Source of the DNA: Circinella minor
Taxonomy: Eukaryota > Mucoromycota > Mucoromycetes > Mucorales > Lichtheimiaceae
Assembly (NCBI GenBank): GCA_016758965.1
Contig: JAEPRB010000119.1
Location: forward strand, 60,929-124,928
Reading direction: 5' to 3'
Length of the DNA: 64,000 nt
Part shown: positions 27,204 through 38,804 of the stretch, in pieces
Layout: the number at the start of each line of letters is the position of its first letter
Numbering within the stretch: the stretch's first letter is position 1
Program-made: the position numbers and the translations under genes
The notes under the pieces: generated by a model
What the model was told of the DNA's origin: nothing
The model's database searches: none
What the model saw: the letters and a program-made list of their open reading frames with translations, nothing else

Positions 27204-27578
27204 TTCGTTAATTGTTATTTGATAATTGTTTAAAAGTAAGGGGGGGGGAAGAAAGAGATGAGGGAAAGTTAAAAAAAAAAGAAAGAAAAATAGAGAGGGT
27301 GTGTCGGAGGAGAAGTAACTAGGAATTTCCAGCAATTTCTTTTTTGAGATGTTTCTATTGCATTAAAATTACTTAATGCCATAAAAATCAACTTTCTGTA
27401 TATACACTTAAAAAATAAGGATAAAAGAAGTCGGGGGGGGGGGGTAAGAGTATATATGTATTTTACAAATATATGTGAGTTGTTATTTATAGGAATGTAA
27501 TGTTGTGTATCAAAGAGGATATATATTTTAAAGGCTATTGCTATATAATTATGATTCTTTTTTTCTCCTTCTTTCTTA
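27204..27578. other. Intergenic spacer with G/C runs
   Basis: This is the spacer between Cdc37 (5' end) and the F-box gene (3' end). It contains runs of nine or more G near 27240 and 27434, unusual in this AT-rich sequence, and no coding exon. Confidence 0.5.
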
Positions 27579-29481
27579 TTAAGAACGTTCATAATTGAGA
27601 TTTGTCACTCGTTCAAAGATACTATCAACACCAGGGATACCATCTCTAAGATCTGGTTCTCCTACTGAGTATTCCCACTCAATAGCAACTTGATCCATTT
27701 TTGCAAGAATTTGTTTTACTTGAGGATATTCATTTTGATGAATGAATTCACTCAGCATCCATTGAAACTCGTCCTTCGATAAAAAAAATATATTCAACCT
27801 TTTCATTTTTTTCTTGTTATTTTTAATCCTTTCTTGTTTTGCTCCCAAAAATCTTAGAATATCAGCATATCTATCTTTAGTAGAAGAAAATGCACCCAAG
27901 TTTAATTTTTCCAGATGTTCAATAAATCCATTTTCTTCAGAAGCTAAGATTTCCATTGCACCTTCAGTGAACGGTATCGATTCCCATGTTTTAATGGTAA
28001 GTGATCGTAAATGATTTTTTCTATTCTTGTCTCCTATCTGCCGAAGAAACCGTAATAAACCTTCCCCTCTTACACTTTCGCAATGAAAAAGTACCAGTTC
28101 TTCCAAACAATTTAAGTTGGAAGCAATTGCTTCCAATACGTTCCCATCAACAAAATTCAACAAGAAAATGGTGAGATGCGTCAGGTGAGGCATCGTATTG
28201 AGTTGAAACAAAGTAGATAGAACAGATGACTTTACACTATTGATATCACCGCCATATTCAATAAGTTGAAGAGCTTTTAATGATGGCATAGGGGATGAAG
28301 CAAGTTGTGTAAGTGTTGTTTCACAAATCATCCCTGGTCCTCCAAGATCTAAAGTTACTATCTGAGATCGGTTGATGTCGAGCAATGATGATATCATGCA
28401 TTGTACTGCTCTTTTGATAGGCTCAAAATCACTGCTTTGACGAAGATAAATATGTTGTAATCCTTTTTGGTTCTGATGATCATGTTTCTTTCCTGTTGCT
28501 ATTGTTGTCATTAACGATGATAACGAAGATATTGGTGGAATTGCTTCATCATATTCATGTCCTTGATGTAAAACAAGTGTTGTAAGATCTGGACAATATT
28601 CTTGTATCCAATGAGAGATATCAGAACATACCGTCAACAAATAATCCACATTAAGTGTCAAAGATTGTAATTTTGGTGCAGCTCGTAAAATAGCAACTGG
28701 ATTGAAATCGTAAAAATCATCAGGGTTTGAAAAGTCAAGTTCGAGGTCGGTTAAACTATGACATATTTTTGTTTTTAAATCAGGTTTCCAATCATCATCC
28801 ATATATACCCATCCTTGAAAATAAAGTTTAATAAGATTTGGACATGATATTAATAATGTATCAGGTCGAACATTAGCTTCATGCTCATCGAGGCCTTCAA
28901 TAGTAATATATTTTAATGATTCACCACATGTATCCACCAAAGTTTCTAAATTTGTAGTTGTAAAATATTCAACATTCAGATCCACTAAGTTTGTATTTTT
29001 TTTTTTTTTTTTATGTATAAAAAATAAAGGTAAGAATTCTGTTTCTGTTTTTTTTTTCTTTGGTAGCTTAATAATAAACGCGAGGAAAACGATATTGTTT
29101 TTTGATCTTATTCCGTTCTCTACTTGTTTTGTTTTTTTCCAAATACTCACATGTATTAATAGCATAAAATCCATAAGTTTTGATAAACGCAACGGTCTTA
29201 AATATCTGCCATGCATCATATGTATATACACATATCTTTTTCACTGAATTTTTTTTAATATAGGGTATATAAGGAATTATATCAGGTACAATGGAATGAC
29301 GATAATCGGTAGTAGTAGATAAACAATTCCAATGAGGTTGCCAATTAAGTAATAAAGATCGCCAAGAACAAGATACACTAGCAACTATCCAACGTTCACT
29401 TGTAGACAAATTTTGGAAGATTTCACCTAGAACTTCCCGAGGTAAAGTCGAAAGAATATCGACATGGGTAGTATTTGACAT
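27579..29481 (-). CDS. F-box and leucine-rich-repeat protein
   Basis: Two exons (29151-29481 and 27579-28984) give 578 residues. The N-terminus has an F-box: LSTLPREVLGEIFQNLS at residues 10-26, then the conserved CSWRSLLLNW. The remainder is irregular leucine-rich repeats (LIKLYFQGW, LTDLELDF, LQSLTLNVDYL, LTTLVLHQG, LKALQLIEYG, LEELVLFHCES, LRSLTIKTWES, LEKLNLGAF). Such proteins recruit targets to SCF ubiquitin ligases through Skp1; the target is unknown. The single intron uses GTGAGT...TAG and joins AINT to LDLNVEYF. Confidence 0.9.
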
Positions 29482-32157
29482 TTCTTTTTAATAGTGTTGT
29501 GAAAAAAAAAAAAAATTAACGCGTGCATATCACAATTTAAGGCAGTAAAGGTTATAATGAAAGAGACAGGAGTTTCAAAAAAAAAAATGCTGCGGACAGC
29601 ACTCCCTATATCAATTGTTTCATCGATGAAAACGCGTTCTGTTCTTTTCTTTTTCTACAACTTTTACAATTTTGCCCTGCGACTACGTCTTGAAATTTAT
29701 TTTATTTTTCAAGATGAGGCGAGAAAGACCTGGGGAATACCAGGAGTGGGAAGTATTGCAATCGACAGCGGTCTACGGGCCCCTCGTTGTGATGCGAAAT
29801 ATCTACTTCATCTTGTGTGCGTCACGCCCTGCGACTATGTTTTGGGATTTTTTTTTTATTTTCCCAAGATGAGGTGAGAAAGACCTGGGGAATACCAGGA
29901 GTGGGAAGTATTGCATTCGACAGCGGTCTACGGGCCCCTCGGTGTGATGCGTTGAGCGCACTTGATGGGAGTAGACATTTACAGAAAAGATAAGTCTTTT
30001 TTTATTTTTTATTTTTATGTCTCTGTGAATTTCTTTTAACTTGACCGATTCTTTTTTTTTTCTTGTAGAAGTGAATACATAACGTTAAGTTATTTAAAGC
30101 AAAAAAAAATCTTGCGGATGAATAAAACAGTTTAATAGAAAAAGATTGCAATGAGTTGTTCAGCTCAAAGGCAAGAAGAATGTCAAGACATTACTTACGC
30201 ACATCCTAAATGTTAATTCAAGTATTTTTGGAATCCCTGCTTTGGTACTACAAAAGGAACTATGATAGATAGACCTTATTTAATAATAATTTCGACTGTT
30301 ATTATAGTTACTATTATACTATTATACTATTATGATTATCATAATTGTTATTGTAATTACTATTGTTGTCACTGTGGTTGTTGTTATGCTATTCCGCGCA
30401 TTCATCTACTGTTGTACGTGTGATTATAGAATCACTCTTTACCTAAAAGTCCCTGAATAAAATCTTCATGAATTGAACACATGAATTACCAATCTGTTTT
30501 TTAAAACATATTGTTAAGACAATGAGATCTTTTGATCTTGTCGATTGTATATATGATTGAAATACTTGATGATATACGTCGTAAAAAAAATATACGTATC
30601 TGCTGTGAAATGTACCTCAACTATAATTGCTGGCAAAGAAAAAATTGTTATCAATAAATGACACAAACAAAACATAATACGTTTTTCATCCAACCATCCA
30701 CTATCCGTAGACAGATATTGATTAATCGCTTTTTCTCTGTTCTATGTAATTTAGCAATATCATTAGATACCCAACAAAAGACAGTAAAAGTATCCATATT
30801 TTTAAAGCATTTTTTCGACATCAAGTTCGTTTTAAGGCGATGATACGTAATAGTGATTTGTTGGTATATAGCCCTCTGTGAATATTTTTTATATAGTGGT
30901 GAGGGTGAGGGTACAATGTATATAAATCTGGACAAAGAAGAGATACAAAAAATTATCTTGTGGAGAAAAACAATACGGATAAAAGATTTTTTTTAGTTAA
31001 AGTTGTTGTTGTTAGTTAAATATGGTTTCCAACTATAATTGAAGAGAAGATGTTGTGCGTAATAGCTACTATTGATATATTTATATTATTAACATTAACT
31101 TTTTTTTTTTTTTGCTTTATTTTGAATATGTAAAATATGGATGTATCATTGATAATAAAATTATTGCACTAACGATAAGATCAATTCATTTTTTACCAGA
31201 GTAATTAAATTAGACACCTTTTTTTTTTTTATTCTTCCATATACATAATATATAAAATAATATAAAAAGATTAATCCAACAAGTCAAATAATCAGATTAT
31301 ATTGATCTTATACTAAATCTATTATCAGATGATGCTCTGATCAATCAGGGATATATAGCCAATTTTATACAAGTATTAAACCTATCTTTTTCTATAATCA
31401 TGTAATAATAGTCAATAGTACTTATATTTTAGTATATATTTTTAAATATACAAAAATACATTATAATCTTCTATTTTGATGGAAACAATTTTTCAAGAGT
31501 AAGTAAAAAGAAATAAATAGTGTTTCAACTTTAATTTAATAATAAAATGGGACTATTTATGGTAAAGTCTCTTGGCTGGAATTTGACATTTTTTTAAAAT
31601 AATTTTCCCCTACGTATTGGTTAAAATCAACCAATGATGGACTTCAAGGACTATATTTTTTTTTCTGCATATCACCCAAAAATTCCATGTGTAACATTCG
31701 TTTCCGTTAAACAGATAATGCTTTTTCTTTAAGGGTATGTGAAAGATTGAGCGGGATAATAGTACCCTCACATGATATGTATTATTTCATTATTTTAATA
31801 CCATGTTCGTTTTGATCAAAATCAAAGAGTTTTTTTTTTAAAAAAAAAAAAAAAAAAAAAGCCATGGTAATGACAAAAACATCGAAGTATATAGAAATTA
31901 TAGCTTTAATTTTTTTTTTTACATGCAATGGAAAAAATTTTGTACGTATGACAACAAATCGATACACCTATCTTGAATGACACAACTATCATAGATGCAA
32001 AGCAAAATACTCACGATCAACTTTGCTGGGTATGTATCTTTTCGCGGATCACCATGCGTAACTTATATATAAAGCTTATTTTTGTTTTTTTGTGCGTGTG
32101 TGTGTTTCTCTTTTCTTCTTTTATTTATTTTCTCAATTTGTTATATATATATTTCAT
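29482..32157. other. Long AT-rich gene-free region
   Basis: No coding exon was recognised. It includes the GC-rich duplicated segment at 29674-29951, several CAC/CTT-rich stretches and long A or T runs (around 31100, 31830-31860). It ends at the start codon of the transporter pseudogene. Confidence 0.5.
29674..29951. repeat. Two direct copies of a GC-rich, CpG-rich segment of about 125 bp
   Basis: Copy 1 (29674-29796) and copy 2 (29826-29951) start with GCCCTGCGACTA and end with GGGCCCCTCG-TGTGATGCG, and are about 90% identical. Each contains the inverted motif CCTGGGGAATACCAGG. They stand out by base composition from the surrounding AT-rich DNA. No family was recognised. Confidence 0.75.
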
Positions 32158-34551
32158 ATGCTAAGGTCACTGCAAGTAGCAAATTATTTGACAGGGAATA
32201 GCTTGGTGATTGCCATCAACTGTGCCGCTGGTCTATCTATTTTTGGTGTACTTAAGTGAGTTTTACTATACTATTATTATGTAATCTACTACTACAATGA
32301 AATTAAATCTCATTTCTATTCTGTCAAACAAAAAAAAAAAAATTATATGTCGTAATAGTATGATCAGGGTGTAATGAGTGGTGTCAATATTTCACCAGAC
32401 TATAGAAATACTATGGGTTTATTGAATAATGAAGCCCTTTTGGGTGGTATTGTTGCGTATATTATGCGGGTACATTAATCGGTGCCTTGATGGGTGGGTA
32501 TGTTGGTGACAAGATGGGTCGTATCAAGTGTGTCGTTGTCGGTTGTATTATTGCTTTGTTCGGTGCTGCTCTTCAAACTGCTGCTCTAAACGTTCCTTGG
32601 ATGATCTGCTCTCGTATTATTACTGGCATTGGTACAGGCCATTTGTAAGCTACGTATTTCAATTATTCTTGTTTTTACTTGAATATTACTATTCATCTGA
32701 TAATAAAATATTAACAATGAATTGATGATTATAAAAAATATATACTAGAAATGCTATTGTACCAGTATGGAGTGCTGAAACATCACATCATACTTCACGT
32801 GGTATGTTTATTGCAATGGAATTTACACTTAATATTTTCGGTGTTGTTATTGCAGTACGTAAGTGAGAATAATCCATTATTCTACATGTCTCTTTTTTTT
32901 GTTCATCCCACTTTACGTCCAACAAAAAAGCTTATTTTTTTTTATTCATTTATTTTTTTTTCTTTTGACAACAGTATTGGATCGCTTTTGGTTTAAACAC
33001 CTATGAAGGCAGTTTCCGATGGCGATTCCCTATTGGTTTTCAAACGGTTCCTTTGCTCGTTCTCTGTTTGCTAATCAACATTTTCCCTGAATCTCCTCGT
33101 TGGCTTGTTAAAAAAGGTCGTACAGAAGAAGCTTTACATATCCTTGGAGCTTTACGTGGTAACGGTAATGTCGGCCATCCTGATGTTATTCGAGAATATG
33201 AAGAAATTAAGGAAACATTATTACTTGAAGAAAAACAAGGGGGTGAACCAAACTATTGGGCCATGTTATTTAAATACGTACGACGAATCCAATATCCCAC
33301 GTCACGTGTTCATTTATCCATTTGGTTACAAATTATTCAAGAACTCACGGGTATTGGTGTTGTACGTTTTTTTTAACCCATTGTTAAAATAGATGCAAAA
33401 CTGTAACACAAATCGTCGAAAGTTTATTCATTTGGGAAATTTTATTTTAATACGTAGATTACTGTCTACACACCTGAAACGTTTGCCCAATCTGGTTTTT
33501 CTGAACGTATACATCCCAACTTTTGTCCGGTTGTAATAATGTTAGTTATATGATCGCTACTTTAATGGTAGTGTTCACATTGGATCGATGGGGTTGTTGA
33601 TTTTCATTATTTTATGGAGCTATATTGTTGGTCAAGGAATCGCATTAATTATGGTTGCAGTATTAACAAAACCTGATATTATGGCACACAATCCAACAGT
33701 AAGTATAGTTTTCAGATATAATTTAAATAGTAAAAGGATAGTGTATTTATCAATAATGACTGTACGTACCTAATAAAATGAAGAACTCGCTTATTTATTT
33801 TCTTATATTCAAAAGGGATAAATGGTATTGGAAGTGCCGTATTTATTTTTATTTATACTGCATTTTTTTGGTATGATCTGGCTCACGGTTCCTTGGCTTT
33901 ATCCCGTAAGTCTAGAAGAGACGAAGAAAAAAAAAAAAAAGGGGGGGGGGGAAGGAGGAAATAGAAATCAATCTTGTCATGTTATTTTTTTTTTTTAGAA
34001 ACCATAATCTATTATCTCTAATATTCTGTTATTTCACAAATCCCTTTTTTTTTACAGGTTGAAATCTATCCTCTCCGTATGCGAGCACGTGGTGGTGCAT
34101 GGAGTGTTGTAGGATGGTCTATTGGTAATGCTGTTGTCATGGAAATTACGCCACCCATGTTAGCAGGTATTGGATGGGCTACATTTATTTTGTTTGCTGC
34201 TCTTGCTATTCCTATCGTCTGGGCACTCTATCCTGAAACCATGGGCAAGACATTGGAAGAATTAGATGTTATTTTTAGCACACGGTCATTACTTGTGTGT
34301 GGAATGCTGAAAAAGAGTTACGGTATAAGGGTATTGATCCCAATGACCCATTGGCCACTATCGAACAAACGGAAGAGATTAAAACAGGTGAAATAATGAT
34401 TGAAGAATATACTGAACCATCCTCTATTTCTTCTCAAGAAAAGAAAATTGAAAAATCTTGCTTAACATTTTACTTTTTATTTTTCAGCTTGAGAGGAATT
34501 TCCCATATAAATTATTTTTTTTTTAAAAAAAATAACCATTTCTTATTTTAG
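32158..34551 (+). pseudogene. MFS sugar transporter, copy B, broken inverted duplicate of the gene at 7677-9946
   Basis: The exon order and intron positions match copy A, starting at the equivalent ATG (MLRSLQ versus MLKSLQ). Lesions relative to copy A are: loss of one C at about 32455 in helix 2, a 2-bp gain near 33505, a CGA to TGA stop at 33598-33600 in the GRR motif, one extra T in the T-run at 33863-33869, a 9-bp in-frame loss near 34200 and a 2-bp gain at about 34297. A 4-bp and a 2-bp insertion between 33275 and 33310 cancel each other. The central part (32373-33345) is nearly identical to copy A, whereas both flanks are much more diverged. It converges with the sulfotransferase copy B. 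Confidence 0.88.
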
Positions 34552-35704
34552 GTTGTTAATAATATAGATTTACGTAAAAAAAAAAAATGGTATCATTTTT
34601 TTAATTTACATACAAAACTTTTTATTACGTATACATATTTTTTTTTAATTGTTCATCCCTCTTCTTTTTTTTTTTTTTTTTTGTTATATTTACGATAGTC
34701 TAAAATCTTTCTAATCTATGGAGTACGTATATACCAAAATAATAAAAGTAACTTACTCTACGTATTACTTTTATAAAACTATAACTTTTTTCTTTGTTGA
34801 CTATATGTATCGATTAAAGTTCATATCGCAGAATTTATTTCGAGCGTATCATGATAAGAATTCATCATGTTAATTATGGGATATCCAAAGCTTACTTATA
34901 TACAATGAGTCCTACTACTATTATTACGTATTGTTGATGTTGATACTGGCATGTTGTATTCATTCTACAAATCTTATATTTTACATATACGTACAACAAG
35001 TATTACGTAATGCAAAGTAGTGTTTTAGTGTACAGTAATTGATATACATGTATCGAAAATACAAGTGACTTATTCTTATTATCGCTATTATCAAATACGT
35101 ACAACAAAATATTTAGAAGAATGCTCACACTGACCCTAGATAAAAAAGAAAAGCATTATACGTATGATATGTCCATTCAACAAACAACAAACACACAGAT
35201 TACAATGATTCTATTTTCATCAAAGATCTCAATATCACTTATTAATGGCTTTTTTTTTATGGTAGTCTTGGAAATACTATTATTAGTTGGCTCTGTTATT
35301 GGCTGAATTACTATGTAAAAAAAAAAAAAAAGTGGTTGATGGATCAGATAATCAGAATGTATCAGGAACATTCTCAAATCAAGATCATTTATTTTCATCA
35401 GAATTAGAAGTGGTTTGCTTATGTTATTTTAACATATATAAATAAATGTTCAATTGTTCCTTTTAATGCTATCAAAAACCATTTCGCAGTCCTCAAATAA
35501 CTTATCCTATTAAAGTACGATGACTCACTCACTGGGGAGCAAAAAGTAGCTAATACCGGTATATAGAAATATAATAATAGTATGGCATTATAATAAATAA
35601 GTATTTCTTTATTCAATATGAATTTAGTCATTTGATAATATAATAATAGTAGGGATAAGTTATTTATTTCTTTTGAAGTTGTAGCCGTGGTAGTAACAAT
35701 AGCT
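34552..35704. other. Intergenic region dense in TACGTA
   Basis: This lies between the convergent pseudogene and sulfotransferase copy B. About nine TACGTA words occur between 34570 and 35160. No similarity to the corresponding intergenic region of copy A (5482-7676) was noticed, and no coding exon was found. Confidence 0.5.
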
Positions 35705-36686
35705 TCATCCTCTTGTTTTTATATCTGTCATTTGCTTCACCATTTCTGGAAATGCGTCTAGCAAAGATTGGGTTGTATTCACAAAAGGAAATGGCTCACC
35801 ATCGGTTGGCATAGGTTTTTCAAGAAATGAACAGATTTTTTCCCAAGTAATTTCCTCACGAAGATCAAGTACCAATAAACGATTTGCAGGAATAGTATCT
35901 ATAATCCATTGATTATATTCATCGTATTGACGCTTCATAACTTCCGGTTCATTCTTGAATTTTTCTTTATCTTTGAGAGCACCATTAAAAAAAATGTTTG
36001 TAACCATCTGGGTGTTTCGTATAAGATATTCTTTTGGATTTGGAGGAAGTACATCATACAATGGATAGATGGTATTCATAACGGATTTATACCAACTATC
36101 AGCATCTCTTTTTGTAAGAATGACTTTGGCATTTGGATAATATTGAATTAAACGAGAAATAAATGATGTCGTTGGACTATATTCATTATTTGTGCAACAT
36201 AAAAAAAAAAAGAAAATGTTAGTATATGCAGTTCTCGAATGGTGGATAAATGTGTACGTAATAGCTAGAGAGAAATATAATTTACCAATCTACAGCTGCA
36301 GTAAATTCATCATAAAGCCAATCCCAATCCACTGGTTTATCTGGATTTTTATACGCTTCTTCAAAAACTTCAGGATGACGATCACATTCTAGCATTGAAC
36401 GCATATGATGTGTATTATATCTTTTATTATTTATTTTTTTGCAAAAAAAAAACATTGGTTAAGATATTTTTTTTTTTTGCAATAAATAGTATTGAACAAT
36501 GTATAAATTATATTACCCAAGTTTATTAAGTGCTATACGTAAACTGTCTGTCCCTATTTTATTTTTTCTTATTGTTGTTAATGCACAAGATATACATAGA
36601 CTACATACAGTCTCTTTTTTTTCTTTTTAAATAAATAACTTACCTGTACGACTTAGTCCAGCACCGATTACTTCAAGTGGTGCCAT
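35705..36686 (-). CDS. Sulfotransferase-family P-loop protein (Sulfotransfer_4-like), copy B
   Basis: Four exons (36644-36686, 36517-36553, 36286-36420, 35705-36176) give an intact protein of 228 residues. The P-loop reads GAGLSRTGTDSLRIAL but is split by an intron (36554-36643) inside the Gly codon of the RTG triplet; copy A has no intron there. The other two introns are at the same positions and phases as in copy A. Shared blocks include YNTHHMRSML, HPEVFEEAYKNPDKP, KVILTKRDADSWYKSV and ITWEKICSFL. The substrate is unknown. With the transporter pseudogene it forms the inverted partner of the 4545-9946 pair. Confidence 0.87.
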
Positions 36687-36909
36687 CACTGATAAATAAT
36701 ACTGTGAATAAGTTTGTTGTAAGACTTGAGCGAAAAAAAAAAAAGAAAAGAAAGATAAAAAAAAAAAGGGAGAGAGAAAGAGAGAGTAAAAAGCATGATT
36801 ATTAAAGATTGGAGGCTGAGTAAAATTTCTCGTAAGCAGCAGACGTGGCTCAGACAATATTGATTATTTATGCAAAACAGAAATTTTAATAATCATGTAA
36901 GCGTATTCT

Positions 36910-36941
<32 letters not shown>

Positions 36942-37554
36942 ACAACGAAAGAGATAAAATAGGTTGTTGTTAATAGAAATAGGTAGTGAAAATAAAAGTT
37001 ATCACATTCAATTTTTTTCTTTTGTGAGTACATAGTTCTAAATGTTTATACACAATTGTAATTACAGTACTGTCATTTTTCATGATATCAATGTAAGTTA
37101 ATATATCCATATTATTACCGTCGTCACATCATCATGGATATTCATATAATACATATAAGTTTTATTATTATTATTATTCATACGTAGAAGTTGGTTGAAA
37201 AATATATTATTTAATTTGATCTTTTTAAATCTCGCTGTGAAACATTCATTATCAATGATAACCCTTTAGTAATTACTTGTATGAATGAATGGATCTACAT
37301 TTAATAATTTAGCATAGGGGTAAAAAAAAAAAAAAAAAAACAATTTATTTGGTTTTGGTCATGAATCAAACTATTTTTCTTTTCTTAAAAACTACTTCAT
37401 TGCTGCTGCGCTGGAAAAAAAAAAAAAAAAAGAATCCTGCCAATGTTTAGGCGGAGGTTTAAATGTTTTGACAAACAAGTAAATAAAATATATGTGATAT
37501 ATAAACTTTTCGTTTTGACCATTCCCTCCTCTCAAAAAAAAATAAAAAAATAAA
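36687..37554. other. Intergenic region, divergent promoters
   Basis: This is the shared upstream region of sulfotransferase copy B (-) and the cytochrome b5-like gene (+). It contains long T and A runs (36918-36942, 37323-37340) and no coding exon. Confidence 0.45.
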
Positions 37555-38444
37555 ATGACAAACGTACAACAACTTCGAAAACGAACGGGAGAACCATCAG
37601 ATCAAGTACCTATAACTAATTTAGATTCTAAAAATGAATCTAAAAAGTTAAAGAAAACTTTATCTTTATCTTCCATTGTAACTACCATCTTGATGAGTCT
37701 TGTGTGGATTACCATCTTATTCTTTGGTGCCTCGTACCTAATCACTGAAACCTGGACCTGGGGTTATCGTGGTAAATGGACTAATATTAACAATTATCTA
37801 CCCGTAAGTATATATATATATATAAGAGAGAAAGAGAGAAAGAGAGTGGGAGGCATCAGTTAATATTTAAGTAATAAACTATTTATAAACTTTTAGAAAA
37901 AACAATTAGTATTTTCAGAAGAACAACTTATTCGATATGATGGTAGTAATCCAAATTTACCTATTTATTTAGCTGTTGAGTAAGTTATATATACCTATAT
38001 ATATATAAAAATAAAATGAGAGGGAGATAAATTATAACTTATGAATTATTTATTATAGTGGAGATGTATTTGATGTAACTCAAGGTCGTGGATGGTATGG
38101 TCAAGGAGGAAGTTATAATCATTTTGCAGGAAAAGATGCAGCAAGAGCTTATGTGACGGGTTGTTTCGAGGATCATTTAACCCATGATCTCCGAGGATTA
38201 TCAGATGCACAAGTCAAGGTAAATTTCTATTCATGGTGTAAAGAAATATAGATAATAACACACTAATAATATATATATATATATATATATATAATAGGGT
38301 ATTGAAACTTGGAAACAATTTTATAAAAATCATCATACATATTATAAAATTGGAACAGTATTACATGCTCCAATTGATTCAAATACACCTATTCCACCTG
38401 ATTGTAAAAAGAGTACTCCTCAAAAACCAAAAACAAAGAATTAA
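37555..38444 (+). CDS. Membrane-anchored cytochrome b5-like heme/steroid-binding protein (MAPR family)
   Basis: Four exons (37555-37803, 37897-37979, 38059-38218, 38298-38444) give 212 residues. A hydrophilic N-terminus is followed by one transmembrane helix (about residues 43-65, IVTTILMSLVWITILFFGAS). The cytochrome b5-like fold begins at FSEEQLIRYDGSNPNLPIYL and continues with GDVFDVTQGRGWYGQGGSYN and HFAGKDAARAYVTGCF, the hallmark Tyr and FAGKDA features of membrane-associated progesterone receptor proteins (Dap1, PGRMC, neudesin). Members bind heme through tyrosine and modulate cytochrome P450 and sterol metabolism at the ER; this role is inferred. The C-terminus is a short Lys/Pro tail. 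Confidence 0.9.
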
Positions 38445-38804
38445 AGAGTTTGTGTATCATCTGATCTTTACTTATGACTTCACCTTAAAAATAAAAAGTT
38501 CCACTCTCCGTCTGTTTTTTTTTTTGGCTTTTTTCGCCTACAAGTCTATTTTTTTTTTTACTTTTCTCTTTTCTTTGGTACACCTCCTCCTCCTTCCCCC
38601 CCCCCTTTACAATTGAGCTTCTGTCTAAAAAAAACCCCCCAATTTATATATACACATCTTTTTTTTTTTTTCCATTTCTTTTTTAAGTAAAAAAAATCTT
38701 TAGACAGGAGCCCAAAGAATAAACAACAAATAATAATAAGTTTAAAAGCGAAAATATTTATTCTCTCTTTTTTTTTTTTATGAACCAAACTTTTTTTTTT
38801 ATCA
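38445..38804. other. Intergenic spacer
   Basis: This 360-bp spacer is rich in T runs and has a C-rich block near 38597-38606; no exon was seen. It separates two co-directional genes. Confidence 0.5.

Noticed and set aside
29674..29951. 5S rRNA gene, suggested by the word CCTGGGGAATACCAGG
   Set aside because: Only this 3'-like helix resembles 5S rRNA; the internal control regions and the 5' half do not fit.
32651..33280. TACGTA as the excision footprint of the TA-inserting elements seen here
   Set aside because: The TIR families in the window begin with CAG or similar, so excision would be expected to leave TA-CAG-TA or TA-CTG-TA type scars, not TACGTA. Another element could still be responsible.
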